The notes: generated from the letters alone by a model not told the origin. Positions 23,506 through 35,540 are shown, numbered from the stretch's first letter. The stretch: 64,000 bases of DNA from Adiantum capillus-veneris (GCA_014529385.2 CM043948.1:78745291-78809290), one strand, 5' to 3'. Program-made: numbers and translations.

Positions 23506-24222
23506 ATGATCGCAAAAGAAGGACCACCAATTTTAGATATTCAGGGATACGATCAAGTTGATTTGAAGCCTTTGAAACGGCTTAGTACTGATAATCTTAG
23601 AATCGGAGTCTATTGTTGGGAGGATAGAAATGTAAAAGATCTATTGTGGACTTTTCATGCCAAATCAGGACAACTAACACTCATGAAGATCATCTATATC
23701 TTCAAGATCAAGGATAAGGGATCAACAGATCTACCAACCTACCTATTTAGGGATTGTTATAACAACAACTTTGCTATGATGACTCCTGAGGAGGTAGAAC
23801 AAACCTAATACCAGGGGTATTCCATAAGGGATTGGATATTGGGCCAAGGACCAGAAAATATCCCAAGAGATGAACACCGTGAGAGATCATCTAAGAGTAA
23901 TGTTAAGAAGCACGAAACCACCTCATCAGAAAGAAAATCGGGTGAAACTAAGGCCAGCCTAGGGTTACATGAGTCACTATTTCAACCAGACTGATTTGGA
24001 GGACTTGGAACAGGACCAACTACCAGGAGACCGGGAGTTGAACCAAATAGACGCATCAAACCAGCTAATTTTTAAAAATGGGTCAGGAAATATAGTGGAT
24101 TAGGAGATCCATATAACCACTTAGCAAGCTTTAAGCAAGTGCTAAGAGCAGAGCGTATATTTGATTTCCATTCTGAATTTGAGGGGTTTGGAATAACATT
24201 AGAAGGAAAAGCATTAACACCC
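23506..24222 (+). pseudogene. Gag-like fragment of an unassigned retrotransposon
   Basis: One frame runs from 23506 to about 24222 with three stops (TAA 23806, TGA 23988, TAA 24072). The C-terminal part, KWVRKYSGLGDPYNHLASFK and ERIFDFHSEFEGFGITLEGK, has the pattern of plant gypsy Gag capsid domains (W..Y.G.GDP..HL..F). The N-terminal part (YDQVDLKPLKRLSTDNLRIG; LLWTFHAKSGQLTLMKIIYI) I do not recognise. The match ends abruptly after GKALT, where the sequence changes character, so the fragment is truncated. Confidence 0.55.
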
Positions 24223-26545
24223 TTATACTGTTCAGCCCCTTGTCGGGTGATCCTTCCAAGCACAGCCAACAGCCTTATGACCCTCACCCTTCGATATGGT
24301 GATCACGAACTTACATCGGTACAAGACTTTGCCAACCCCGCTTTATATTAGACCTGTTCTCAGGTCCCCTCCTCAACAACGCCCTATAGGTTGGCCCTTC
24401 AACTCGCCTCCCTCCATTGGCAACCCTCGGCCCCTCTTGTGCGGGCTCCCCTTGCAGCCCACGGCATCCTCAACACATTGCGACTCTTTTCTCTCTTGCT
24501 GTGGCCCTTAATGCCATTATACCCCTGTGACCCCAACACCCTGTACCCACTTGCAACCTCCTTCATGCAACCCACAGCCTTGGAGCTTCTCTCCCATTTG
24601 AATTAATCAGCTCGAGCTCTCTTTGCAACACAGGAGCTATCCCTCCTCTATGCCTTGTTCTTTGAGCAGCCTCCCTCTACACCTCGCCCTTGTGAGCTGT
24701 GGCCTGCTCTCTTTCAGAGCTCTCCATCTCGGCTTCTACAGCCCACCTCCAATGAGTCCTCGCGCTACTGAATGGATTTTTTGAACCACCGCTTGGTCTG
24801 CAGCGCTCTCCCATATGCCCTCCAGAGTACCTAGAGGTCCCAATACAAATGCCCTCCACAGTACCTAGAGGTCCCAATACAAATTAGTAGACCCGCCTCA
24901 TATTTACCCGTAGCCCCATAGAGTGTACAACAGCAGGTCATCAAACGAGGTGGTAGTAGGAGATGAAACTGACGCTAGAGAATTTCCCTACGTTACCGGT
25001 AGAAGCCTATCGAAAGGCGGATCTTTGATATAGGGGGTGGTTGAAGCACCCCTCAACAAAAAAATAGATTTGGGTTTGCAAGGAAATGCGGAGCAGTAAA
25101 AGGAGGCATTTCTCGGCTATGGGGCGACCTTTAATTTCATCGAGGGCCCTCCAAAGGAACCGCTAGAGGACCTATGGGGGAGCCCTCAATCGGCTACGGC
25201 AAGTGGGGGCCTCAAGATAGCTCCCCTCCTTGGCTTCTGCAGCATGCCCTCTTTTAATTATAGAGCTTTGCAAGTGCCTCAGCATGGCTCCACTCACCTC
25301 GCCTCGCAACACATTTCCCTTCTCTTACTGGCGGGGCCCACGTGCAGGCCACGCTCATAATCATTGCAGATGATCGAAAAACCTTTTTGATTTCCCTTTG
25401 ATTTTGAAAAATAGGGGACGACTCCCACCAAGTGACATTGATCGATTTTGCGGTTTCTCCTTGTGGCTTTTCACAGCTCCATGAAATCAGTGGGGAGCAC
25501 ATAGCTGGGTCCAAAACTTGCTTTATTCCACCAATTGATGGAGGATCACCTCTTAGCTCATGAACAAGCTTGGTGGTCGTCCACTATAGCTTTGTACTCC
25601 TCCTTAGAATGGTATCACAAAGCAATCTGGACTAGGTAGACTTCAATGATATGTATGGCTTATCCTTGGCCAAATCCATTGGTCACCATCCGACAAGATT
25701 GCAACATAATGAGGTATGGGATTGGCTCATCCTCAAAAGTGACCATAAAGCTTGAACTTTAAAATAATATCACATTTGCCAGATCTACCAAAGACTGCAC
25801 TAGATTTGTAGCACCCAAACTCTATACACTATACTGTGGCCTTTTGATTGAATCTTTACACGAGGAGAGCGCTCTGACTACCTGCCCACACAATATGGTC
25901 GCCAATATGCCTGATGGTCGAACTGGAGCTTCAAAATATATTGATCTTAGGACAGAGCAGCCAAATAGGTTCAATTTTTGAATCTTTCACTCGAACACAC
26001 CTGGAATCCGCTTTAATATGTGCTTAGACATTCCCTATGTGGTTGACCATGGGGCTACTCGACTTCCAGATGCATTGAACGGGAGCGAGCAATTTGAAAT
26101 CCATCAGCATATATTTAGAACATTTCGACTCTTGGCACAATGAGTCTCTCATTTTGCTTCTCTTAATGCGAGGGAGTGGAGAGTTTCTCGACGAATGGAG
26201 ACCACCCATCCTTGACTGACAACCTGAGCCAGTCTCCACTTTCCACCCCACCCTCACACTTTTTAGCTTGTTCTCTAATTACTACCACATTGTTTTACAT
26301 ATACAAATAGTGTTCCTTAATTAATTCTAGACACAAGTTCTTTTATACAGCCCTTCAAACAATACCAAAACAATTCAAACAAGGCCTAATGAAGACATCC
26401 CTATAATTCCACAAAAAGAACTTTTACAATTTCTTATGAGTTTGTTGCTACCTGCGGACTCCCTCTGTCTAACCAACAGAGCCTTTGCAAAGGATTTATT
26501 TGCTAATCACAAATTGTGAAACCTTCCCATCCCTTTGATCGCGAG
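24223..26545. other. Unrecognised sequence, no gene seen
   Basis: Short frames only, many in pyrimidine-rich stretches (24360-24720) and without recognisable motifs. It contains a small direct repeat at 24817-24884. I see no RNA gene or transposon end. Confidence 0.4.
24817..24884. repeat. Tandem duplication, 34 bp x 2
   Basis: Two adjacent 34-bp copies beginning GCCCTCCA, identical except for one base. Likely a small replication-slippage duplication. Confidence 0.8.
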
Positions 26546-26659
26546 GCATCTTGCTAACTGCCAGGCATCCCACTACCTGTGAGGCATCCCGCTAACCGCG
26601 AGGCATCTTGCTAACCTCCAGGAATCCCACTACCCACCAAGCATCCCGCTAATCGCGAG
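26546..26659. repeat. 19-bp tandem array, 57-bp higher-order unit
   Basis: Six units of exactly 19 bp beginning GCATC or a variant. Units alternate in type as 1-2-3-1-2-3 (ending CTAACTGCCAG, CTACCTGTGAG, CTAACCGCGAG in the first round), giving a 57-bp repeat present twice. Related CGCTAACCGCGAG pieces continue more loosely to about 26727. Confidence 0.8.
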
Positions 26660-27085
26660 GATCAAAAGAGAGCCGATAACCTCCACTTAGTCTCCGCTAA
26701 TCGCGGAATCACCTCGCTAACCGCGAGACACAAAAGATATTCATTCAATAATTCCTCTCCTTAAATGATTCTTCAAACATGATCAGCCAACTCCTCATGT
26801 CAACTAGTATTAACTTATCAAACGATAACAAGTTATCAAGCAATAACAATTTAATAAACAGTGATAATTTATCAACAGTCCTTTCATTAATCTATGAAAA
26901 CATATGCTTGTTTCTTGCAATGGAATCACGTTTCTTGGAGGGTTTAATGGGTTCCCTATGCTTGACTTCCCGGGTCTACATGAATAACAATGCAAACTTA
27001 TAAATTTGTCTTACCAAATTAGCGACATGTTTGATTACCTCCCGTATTTGAGGTTTGACAATTTCACCTTCTTTCGGAGTCGATA
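26660..27085. other. No gene; AT-rich low-complexity stretch
   Basis: Contains a run of TTATCAA/GATAACA-like words at about 26815-26880 and no convincing frame. It is the left flank of TE4; the last five bases are CGATA. Confidence 0.5.
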
Positions 27086-28619
27086 TGTAACATTTAATGG
27101 CCTAATAACTTGTGTGTAGCGGAAATTATCATGAACATAGTCGGCATTTAACTAGAATAGATTCCTAATGAGAATTACAAGAGTGCTTGGGTGGAGAGAG
27201 CAACAAAAAGCATAACACCTAGTTAGATAGCATCAACAATACTTTCAAAAGAGAGAGAAATTAATCTATTGACAACAGTTGAGGACCGGATTTGCATGAA
27301 TCCGGTTCCCCCTCCAAAAGGCTTTCTATTATGGTTTCTCCCATGAAGAGAGACATTGTACATACAATTCTTTGTGTTCCTTCAAGACTAGCTAGTGCAA
27401 TGAAGATGAAAGCTTCATGCACTAAAAAAAACACTTAGCAAACACAACTTGAATTATCCCTGTTCTCAGACCAAAGACCTCACACACCTTCGAAGATGGT
27501 GAGAGCTAGCAGGGTATGAGAGTAGATTGAGAGGAAGAAGGAGTATCTTACAAGAAAGATGTACATATCCTCACATAATCACTCATATTACCATTGCTTA
27601 GCTTAGTAATTAGCTTGGTAGAGGAGATGAGCATGCATTGAAACTTGGCTCTTGGTTGGATTTACATCCACAAGCCAAGAGTGTGTCGATGTCGGCTTCT
27701 ATTTCACAAGCTTGGAGTAGGTGGTGAGCTCTCCATTAAAGCTTGGGAAGAGATAGTATTCTCTTTCTTCACACATGAGATTGTGTGAGTGTGTGTGTGA
27801 TAATTCCTTGCAAAAATCATCCCCCTCTCTCTCTTGGGCGACCCCTCTTGCTATTTGCTCTTTCAGGCTCCCCATTGGACCTCCCCAAGTCAGGCCAATG
27901 GCTATTAAGCAGCATAAGTGATAGCCTTCTGACATGTGTCCCCCTTTTCCCTTTTGTGAGAGTTTTAGGTAATTTAATAATTAAACTAAACTCTCATTGG
28001 ACCCCTTTGCTCCTGAATGCTCATTGGACCCCTTTGGAGACTGTCCAATAGTCTTCTAGGAGACTTAATTCTCATTGGCTCTTTTATTAAGTGTTTTTTA
28101 AATTAATTAAATTAGATTTACTCTAGACTAATTCTCATTGGTCCACCTCCAAGGCCATCCAATAGGAATTGAGCACACCTTGTGGGCATCTGGGCTAGGG
28201 AGCTTACATGTGTCCCTAATTCCCTTGTGTAAAGGGAGCCTGTGTGTGTGTGTGTGTGTGTGAATTTCTCTCTCATTCCCTAGAAGAAGGCCTCACCCCC
28301 TCGCATGTAGGGATATGCAAAGACTTTTTAGTTACACACAAAGAATCCAATTTCCCCTAGGGTTGACCTTTGGACACAACCTTTGAATTTTGGAACCTTA
28401 GCATTTTGGAAGTCTTAATGGGCTGAACCTTAGGGTCTTTTTAGCCCATTGTTGCACATGGCTCTTTTGCAGATGGCCGCCCCTTTGGATCCCTATTGAG
28501 GCCGGTCTGCTAGCTTAACCAATATTCTAGCTTTTTCTCCCCTGGCACTTCCCCACATTAAATGATCAGTTTAATATTAGAAAATCATTTAGGAGAATTA
28601 GATATTGATTATTATGACA
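27086..28619 (-). repeat. TE4 LTR, 3' in element orientation (full)
   Basis: 1534 bp starting TGTAACATTTAATGGCC and ending ATTATGACA on the plus strand. It matches 34512-35540 over its first kilobase; the copy here lacks about 40 bp that the right copy has near 35440. A (GT)n run lies near 28241-28263. Confidence 0.85.
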
Positions 28620-28976
28620 TTACCTCTCTCTTGAAATCATAGTCGTCCTCGACTATGGTGTAGAGAAGATAAAGCATATTCATGAGTCCTTTTCTTAGCG
28701 GGTAGAGGATCCCTATGTTACCCTACGGCATAAGTCCACAATGGATGACTAGTCCATTTGGCGCTTGAGAGCCTTAGGCTGCGGCAAGCATGTCTGCACA
28801 TTAGTCCTATCAATCTTCCATAGTAGAGTGACAAGCTCTACTTGGTGTTTGGGAGACGTCGTCTCCGCAAACTTGATCTAAGCATGCATACTACTTCATT
28901 TTTGTGCACAATAAAGAAAAAGAGAGTCTTATAAGACAAAAACACTATGTTCATTTTTAACATTTTGTACATTTGC
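28620..28976 (-). other. TE4 purine tract and 3' untranslated region
   Basis: On the minus strand TCAAGAGAGAGGTAA adjoins the LTR and is a likely polypurine tract. The rest of the stretch to the integrase stop holds no frame of note. Confidence 0.55.
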
Positions 28977-30659
28977 TTACTCTTGGGAAGCATTGTAAGC
29001 ATTGACAAGGTTTAGGTTATCCTTTAATTGCATGCCTGGCATCCATCTAGCATCTTCAGAAGGATAATTCTTAAACTTAATAAGATATCGTCGGATAGTC
29101 TTACCGCCTCTTAATACCTTGTCTTCATGTCGGAGAATGGACTCGGGCTGCAGCACCTCCTCTCGGTCCTCGATCTCCTGTGGGTCTTCAATAGTTGGTT
29201 CTTGAGGTGGCTCTCCTTTGTAAGGCTTTAATCGGATCACATGGAAAGCATTGTGTATGAGCCAATGATTGGGAAATTTGAGTTCATAGGCCATATCATT
29301 GATTGGCCTAAGAATCTGGAAGGGACCATAGTACCTTTTTGCTAGTTTAGCATAGTACTTCTGGTGGCCCGTAGGATTCTTTCCCGCCGTGTGCCTCAAT
29401 CGAGCCTTGGGAAACTTTAACAAGACCCAATCAATTTCTTTAAATGCTTGGGCTCTTTTGTGCTTGTCAGCAACAGCCTTTTTCCTTTGCTCTGAGATAG
29501 AGATAGCATCCTTAATCTCTTGAAAAGATTCTTGTAGGTCTCGGCTATACTCATCTGCAGCGAAGATCTTCCCATGTACTTTAAGTAGCAAGGGACTTTT
29601 TGATCTTCCCTCAATTACCTCGAAAGGTGCTTTTCCCGTGGAAGTATGTACAGTGTTATTGTAAGCATACTCCACTAAGGGTAAGTACTTCTCCCATTGG
29701 GATCTTGGATCTACTTCCGTTACATAGGCTTTAAGTAGATCGAGAATTGTTAGGTTAGCTATTTCACTTTGGCCATCCGTTTGTGGATGATAGGCCGAAG
29801 AAAAGTTTAGCCTTGTTCCTAAATTCTCAAAGAGACCCTTCCAGAAATTATTGGTCATTCTAGGATCTCTATCCGACCCTATGGACATTGGCAAGCCATG
29901 GTACTTGAAAATTTGTGAAATGAAGAGGGTTGCCATTTGATGGGCTTTGATAGTATTTTTGACAGATATAAAATGAGCTTATTTACTGAACCTGTCTACT
30001 ATCGTCCATATTCCCGTATTCCCATGGATAGACTTAGGCAATCCAAAGATAAAATCTATGGATATGCTCTCCCATGGTGAATTAGGGATTGGCAAGGGTT
30101 GAAGCAATCCAAGTTGCTTCCCTTTATCAAATTTTGTCTTTTGGCATACCACACATTTAGAAACATAATCTTGTATGTTCACTTTCATGGTAGGCCAATA
30201 GAAATATGTTTCAATTCCCTTTAAGGTAGACTGAATTCCCCTCTGCCCCGCATAAGGTGGAGCATGAGATTCATACATTACTTTCTCACATAGTGAGTTA
30301 GTAACACATAGTCTATTGCCATAGAGAAGATAACCATCTTGTAAGGTAAATGGTTCTTCTTTCTTCCCTAAGGCAAGGGCTGAAATCACATCTCTAAAAT
30401 CGGGATCAATAGCGTACTCGTCGATCATTGAAGATAGATCATTGTGATTTTCTATGGAAACCGCATTCACTCTCGGCCATCTTGAGAGTGCATCAGCTAC
30501 TTGATTATGCTTGCGAGCAATGTGAGCAATATGAAAATGAAATTGCGAAAGGAAATTTGCCCACCTCATCTGTTTGTCGGAGAGCTTGGTCTGCGTCATG
30601 AAGAGCTTTGGTGATCCGTTCCCAGAATGAACGGAGTCCCCAATAAATAGTGCTTCCAT
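28977..30659 (-). pseudogene. TE4 RNase H end and integrase with chromodomain
   Basis: Two long pieces. The first (30659-29979) begins in the RNase H end (HIARKHNQVADALSRW) and carries the integrase zinc finger (YFYWPTMKVNIQDYVSKCVV with CQKTK) and the first core Asp (SISIDFIFGLPKS). It ends in a stop at 29979. The second (29936-28977, 319 residues) holds the rest of the core: GSDRDPRMTNNFWKGL, AYHPQTDGQSEIANLTILDL and AYNNTVHTSTGKAPFEV, with catalytic D and E present. The tail ends in a chromodomain-like stretch from about residue 255 (RRYLIKFKNYPSEDARWMPG), which in chromoviruses is thought to guide integration to heterochromatin. Confidence 0.88.
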
Positions 30660-31205
30660 GAGTTTAAGGCATGTAGAACTGCAAGGATTTTCTTTTCGTA
30701 TATGCCTAGAGCTTGCTCAACAGGGTCGAGCCTTCGACTCTCATAGCCTATGGCGTGCCCTTCTTGGAGCAAAACAACTCCAAGGCAATCACCACAAGCA
30801 TCACATTGGACCTCAAATGGTTTTGAGAGATCCGGTAGTGTAAGCACAGGTTGAGAGATAAGCTTTTCGAAAGCATTTTTCTCCTTAGCAGACCGTGTAT
30901 ACCTAACTCTTTTCTTTGTTAGGTCATGTAAGCACAGGTTGAGAGATAAGCTTTTCGAAAGCATTGTTCTCCTTAGCAGACCGTGTATACCTAACTCTTT
31001 TCTTTGGTCCCACAATTTGTGAGAACTTTTCTATGAAGCGTCTATAGTATGCACACATATTGATAAAGCTTCTTAGTTCATGAAGATTCCTTGGTTTAGG
31101 CCATCCTTTTATTACCTCTAACTTTGATGGGTCCATTTGGATGCCATCTTGAGAGATAATGTGACCTAAATACTAAATCTCTTGCAAGAAAATTTCACTT
31201 TTCTT
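30596..31205 (-). pseudogene. TE4 RT connection and RNase H, broken by a duplication
   Basis: Reads WPKPRNLHELRSFINMCAYY (RT connection) and FEVQCDACGDCLGVVLLQEG (RNase H) in different frames. The block KKRVRYTRSAKE...FEKLISQPVLT occurs twice because of an 88-bp tandem duplication, which also shifts the frame. A further shift falls after LGTDHQSS, where the next piece continues. Confidence 0.82.
30840..31006. repeat. 88-bp tandem duplication inside TE4 pol
   Basis: The stretch starting GTAAGCACAGGTTG at 30840 recurs at 30928 with one or two changes; the match lasts about 78 bp. It is not a multiple of three, so it breaks the frame. Confidence 0.85.
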
Positions 31206-31703
31206 TCAATTAACATAAAGTTTATTCTCTCTCAAAACTTGAAATATTACGTGGAGGTGTTGCTTGTGTTCGTCTAATGAATTAGAGTAGATGATAATAT
31301 AATCAAAGAACACTCCAGTGAAGGTTCGATGAGGCCTGAACAACTTCTCCATCAAGCGGTTTAATGTGGCTGGTGCATTGGTCAAGACAAAATGCATGAC
31401 AATGTATTCGTAAAGACCAAATGTGGTGCGAAATGCGGTCTTTACAATGTCTTGATCAACTATCCTTATTTGATGACAGCCACTTTTTAGGTCAATCCTA
31501 CTGAGGTAGGTCGATCCTTGTAGCTTATCAAATAGGTCTTCTACCCGTGGAACGGGAAACCTATTCTTGATAGTGATCCTATTTAGTGCTCTATAGTCGA
31601 CACACATGCGATATGTGCCGTCTTTCTTTTGCACTAATAGCACAGGTGAGCAAAATGGAGATGAGCTAGGCCTAACCATGCCCTTCTCAACTAACTCATG
31701 CAC
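31206..31703 (-). pseudogene. TE4 reverse transcriptase
   Basis: 165 residues with the RT landmarks SSPFCSPVLLVQKKDGTYRM, CVDYRALNRITIKNRFPVPR, LSRIDLKSGCHQIRI, KTAFRTTFGLYEYIVM and a worn N-A-P-A-T box (TNAPATLN). The catalytic box reads GVFFDYIIIYS where chromoviruses have two adjacent Asp residues; the second is Tyr. The domain ends in a TAA. The enzyme is inactive by this reading. Confidence 0.88.
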
Positions 31704-32505
31704 TTACCGCATAATCTCCTCTTGTTGAGCTTGAGAAACTCTATAAGGAGGTTTGTTAGGCGGTGAACTTCCTGGAAGAAGTTCAATTGCATGGTCATCA
31801 TTACCTCGTTTAGGAGGTAGCTCACAAGGGATGTCGTCAATAAAAACATCTTGAAACCCCTTGAGAAAATTGGATAACTCTAATTCCCTTTGGTTGCTTT
31901 TATTTTCTTTTGCTAAAGCATTAAGTTCATTTTGAGAATCTTTAACAAAAATCATGTACATGGAAATAGATCTCTTTATTGACTTGTTGAAAGCTGGGGT
32001 ATGTACAATGGGAATAGTGTTACCCATTTCCTTAGGATCTATATACATGTCTTTTTCCATGAACTTAAAGGAGATTCTCAAAATCATGTACACGGAAATA
32101 GAGCTCTTTATTGACTTGTTGAAAGCTGGTGTATGTACAATGGGAATAGTGTTACCCATTTCCTTAGCATCTATATACATGTCTTTTTCCCTGAACTTAA
32201 AGGAGATTCTCCTTTCAGGAAATTTAACATCGGTAGCCAGGCGGTCAAACCATGGTGCCCCTAGGATTACATCCTTATGCTTGAGAGGAGAGATAAAGAA
32301 GTCCTCTTTGTCCACATATCCTTGGACATGAAGCCTCAATTTCCCGATTAAGGGTGTGACTGAAGCTTCTTGCCCTTGAAGGCACTGTCTGCGGGTAGGA
32401 CATCTCCCATCTCGTAGGATTGTATGCCTAGCTTGGTGGCCAACTCTATAGATATAAAATTTTGAGTAGAACCAGGGTCAAAGAGAATAAAAGAATCATG
32501 TTCTC
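31704..32505 (-). pseudogene. TE4 protease end and linker to RT
   Basis: An open stretch (31704-32339) starts with MRLHVQGYVDKEDFFI and LKHKDVILGAPWFDRLATDV, matching the C-terminal part of a gypsy aspartic protease, then a linker with CELPPKRGNDDHAIELLPG before RT. Residues about 47-135 hold a 44-residue block twice (EKDMYID.KEMGNTIPIVHT). The N-terminal half of the protease, including its active site, must lie in the worn stretch 32340-32505. Confidence 0.78.
31949..32212. repeat. 132-bp in-frame tandem duplication in TE4
   Basis: Two adjacent 132-bp copies (31949-32080 and 32081-32212) with a few substitutions. The length is 44 codons, so the protein frame is kept. It also produces a mirror-image open frame on the plus strand, which is not a gene. 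Confidence 0.88.
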
Positions 32506-34094
32506 TTACCTTTCCCCAAGCATGGCATAGAGGAGATCCTTTGTGATGAGTTTGGTGAGTCTCCTCCTCTTAGATTTCAACCAAGGAAGCTCTAGGAGGA
32601 TCTTGGCGGTTGTTCTTTGGGGACAAGCGTGGTACGCATGCCCTTGTTCTCCGCACTTGAAACACCGGTTATCCTTGCGATAACGCTCAAGCTCTTCAGG
32701 AGAAAGTTTGTTCTTACCTTTGTAAACTCCCTTCTCTTTAGCTTTGTTGGAGTTGCCCTTAGGAGACTTTTGGACATTGTCCTTCCCCTTAGGCTCATTG
32801 GAACCCTTGTTTTCCGGGGGCTTATTATTTCTATTAGCCCCCGTTTGGAAATTGATTCGAGAGGATACCATAGTATGGTGTATTACCGCCGACATGGTAC
32901 GTGGCCTTTGGGAGTTGACATACTCCGCCATTTCTTCGGTTAAGCCCGCACAAAATTGTTGCTTTTGCTCTCCAAAATCCAACTTTTTAAAGACAGTGGC
33001 TTTGAGTTGTAGGTCTCAAAACTTGTCTACATATTTGTGGATGGATTCATTGGGAGAGAGATTTAAGCTTCTCCATTCGGTGAGTACTTGGTCTTTGGCA
33101 TCGGTGGCCAAAAACTGCTTCATAATGGAAGCTCTTAAAGCTTTCCATGTTCGTGGAGCTTCACCGTTGGCTTGTAGGCTAAACCACCATTTCCTTGAGG
33201 ACTTTTGAAAGTGCATAGCTACATGGCATAGCTTAGAGGACTCCGTGAAGCCCTCATCTCCAAACGCCGCATCAAATTGTTGGATAAAGACCAAGACTTT
33301 GTCCGTAGCACCAAAGGTACCATCATAGGTAAGGACAGAGATGTTCTTCCCTCCCTCTTTGAATTTCTTCAACTTGGACGACCTCTTCCATGCGGCATAG
33401 GATTTCCTATGGCCTCTTCTTTTTGATGGTTCAAAGGTTGCACCATCACTTTCTTCAGAAGGTGAAGAATTTGAAGAAGGTGGAGAATACGGTGACCTCT
33501 TTCTCGCCTTTTTCTTGTCTTGATCTTTGTCGTCTGCACCATCACTTTCATAAGAGGAAGAGGATGGAGAAGAGGGTGTCCTCTTTCTCGCCTTTTTCTT
33601 GTCTTGCTTTTCATCATCCCTCTTTGAATTATGATGTAGAGAAGAGTGCGATGGTCTTCTCCACTTTGGTGATGATGGAGAGCGTTTAGCCCGCCGTCTT
33701 CGTGGAGCCATCTCCGCCGAGGTGGCGGGAGACTCACTTCTTTCTCGTTCCTTTGATGGAGGCTCTTGAGTTCTCCTTTGGGAAGGAGATGCATCATCAA
33801 GAAGTAAATTCTTGAGCCCTTCGTAGGGATTCTCTTATTCTTCCCGAATCGGAGAGAGACCTCCTTTGGTAGTATCAAAAGGAGGCTTCCTAGGTGTTCT
33901 CTCGTCATAGTGATGAGCTTGGAGAATCCCGTGAGCATGGAGCTGCCATTGCACTTTGCTTTGTTGAAGCCCAAAGCTTGTTGAAGCCTAGAAACAAGAT
34001 AGTTAACAAGAATTGAAGCATCATTAGTAGCTTGCTCATGAGCAAAATCAAAGTTATCAACATTAATTTCACTCTCTTTACTATTGTCAGCCAT
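32506..34094 (-). pseudogene. TE4 Gag
   Basis: Starts with an ATG at 34094 (MADNSKESEINVDNFDFAHE). The frame soon shifts; the main part runs 33711-33016. It has a Lys/Arg/Ser-rich region with two KKKARKR blocks, then the capsid domain (RKWWFSLQANGEAPRTWKAL; PNESIHKYVDKF). After a stop at 33016 it continues in the same frame (32982-32506) through RINFQTGANRNNKPPEN to a CCHC zinc knuckle, CFKCGEQGHAYHAC. The arginine/serine-rich part is unusual for a Gag N-terminal region but contiguous with it. Confidence 0.82.
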
Positions 34095-34492
34095 TCTAAC
34101 AACTTTTAGGTGTAAACTTTTTAGGTGTACTTTGGCACTTCAAGCCCCAGTTGCTACTCCTCTATACCCCTTTAGAAAAAGCACTCAAGCTACTGTACCC
34201 ACAACTCCAATACCACTAATTGCAAGGAATAGAAGAGAGGGTCTTTCGACACCAAAACATCACCGGCTCCTATCAAGCTTCTAATAGCTCAATAGTGGGT
34301 AAGCCGTAGGCAAGCCCCATAGGTCTCCACTATTAAGACCATAGCTCTCGACGGTAATGACCCGTTAACTGCACAAAGGCAGGCGCACTGCAAGGCTGAA
34401 AAATCCATATTCTACTTACTCACAGGCAATCAATAATACCAACCATTTATAGCTAGCTTGAGGACCTCCCTTCTTGAGCAAGAAAAGAGAAA
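34095..34492 (-). other. TE4 leader
   Basis: Between the primer site and the Gag start; about 400 bp with no convincing frame. No repeats noted. Confidence 0.5.
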
Positions 34493-34510
34493 CCTTGTGC
34501 TCTGATACCA
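34493..34510 (-). promoter_or_regulatory. TE4 primer-binding site (initiator Met tRNA)
   Basis: The minus strand reads TGGTATCAGAGCACAAGG, one base inside the LTR edge. TGGTATCAGAGC is the standard plant site complementary to initiator Met tRNA. Confidence 0.92.
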
Positions 34511-34511
34511 A

Positions 34512-35540
34512 TGTAACATTTAATGGCCTAACAACTTGTGTGAAGCGGAAATTAGCATGAACATAGTGGGCATTTCATTAGAATAGATTCCTAATGAGAA
34601 TTACATGAGTGCTTGGGTGGAGAGAGAAACAAAAAGCATGACACCTAGTTAGATAGCATCAACAATACTTTCAAAAGAGAGAGAAATTAAGCTATTCACA
34701 ACAGTTGAGGACCGGATTTGCATGGAGCCGGTCCCCCCTCCAAAAGGCTTTGTATTATGGTTTCTCTCGTGAAGAGAGACATTGTACAATACAATTCTTT
34801 GTGTTCCTTCAAGACTAGCTAGTGCAATGAAGATGAAAGCTTCATGCACTAAGAAAAACACTTAGCAAACACAACTTGAATTATCCCCGTTCTCAGACCC
34901 AAGACCTCACACACCTTCGAAGATGGTGAGAGCTAGCAGGGTATGAGAGTAGATTGAGATGAAGAAGGAATATCTTACGAGAAAGATGTACATCTCCTCA
35001 CATAATCACTCATATTACCATAGCTTTAGCTTAGTAATTAGCTTGGTAGAGGAGATGAGCATGCATTGAAGGTTGGCTCTCGGTTGGATTTGCATCCACA
35101 AGCCAAGAGTGTGTTGATGTAGGCTTCTATCTCACAAGCTTGGAGTAGGTGATGAGCTCTCCATTAAATCTTGGGAAGAGATAGTCTTCTCTTTCTTCAC
35201 ACATGAGATTGTGTGAGTGTGTGTGTGATAATGCCTTGCAAAAATCAGCCCCCTCTCTCTCTTGGGCGAGCCCTCTTGCTATTTGCTCTTGCAGGCTCCC
35301 CATTGGACCTCCCCAAGTCAAGCCAATGGCTATTAAGAAGCATAAGTGATAGCCTTCTGACATATGTCCCCCATTCTCCTTTTGTGAGAGTTTTAGGTAA
35401 TTTAAGAATTAAACTAAACTCTCATTGGACCCCTTTGCCTCCTGGTGAATAGGAATCAGGCTAGCCACTGGGCTCCTGAATGCTCATTGGACCCCTTGGG
35501 AGACTGTCTAATAGTCTTCTAGGAGACTTAATTCTCATTG
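34512..35540 (-). repeat. TE4 LTR, 5' in element orientation, truncated
   Basis: Matches the first kilobase of the left LTR (from TGTAACATTTAATGGCC). After TTCTCATTG at 35540 the left LTR continues with GCTCTTTTATT, but here unrelated sequence starts. About 500 bp of LTR are missing and are not found elsewhere in the window. Confidence 0.85.

Larger units (their letters stand above)
27086..35540 (-). mobile_element. TE4: Ty3/gypsy chromovirus
   Basis: A decayed element read on the minus strand: right LTR (truncated), iMet primer site, gag, protease, RT, RNase H, integrase with C-terminal chromodomain, left LTR. The chromodomain and TGGTATCAGAGC primer site place it with plant chromoviruses (known of the family). 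There is no second RNase H, unlike TE1-TE3. Many stops, a mutated RT active site and two internal tandem duplications show that it is dead. The right LTR stops at 35540 where unrelated sequence begins. Confidence 0.9.

Noticed and set aside
24296-24606. Overlapping open frames in a pyrimidine-rich stretch
   Set aside because: Low stop density comes from base composition; two frames are open over the same bases and neither has a motif.
31954-32331. A 125-codon plus-strand frame with an internal repeat
   Set aside because: It is the reverse side of the 132-bp in-frame duplication in TE4 pol.
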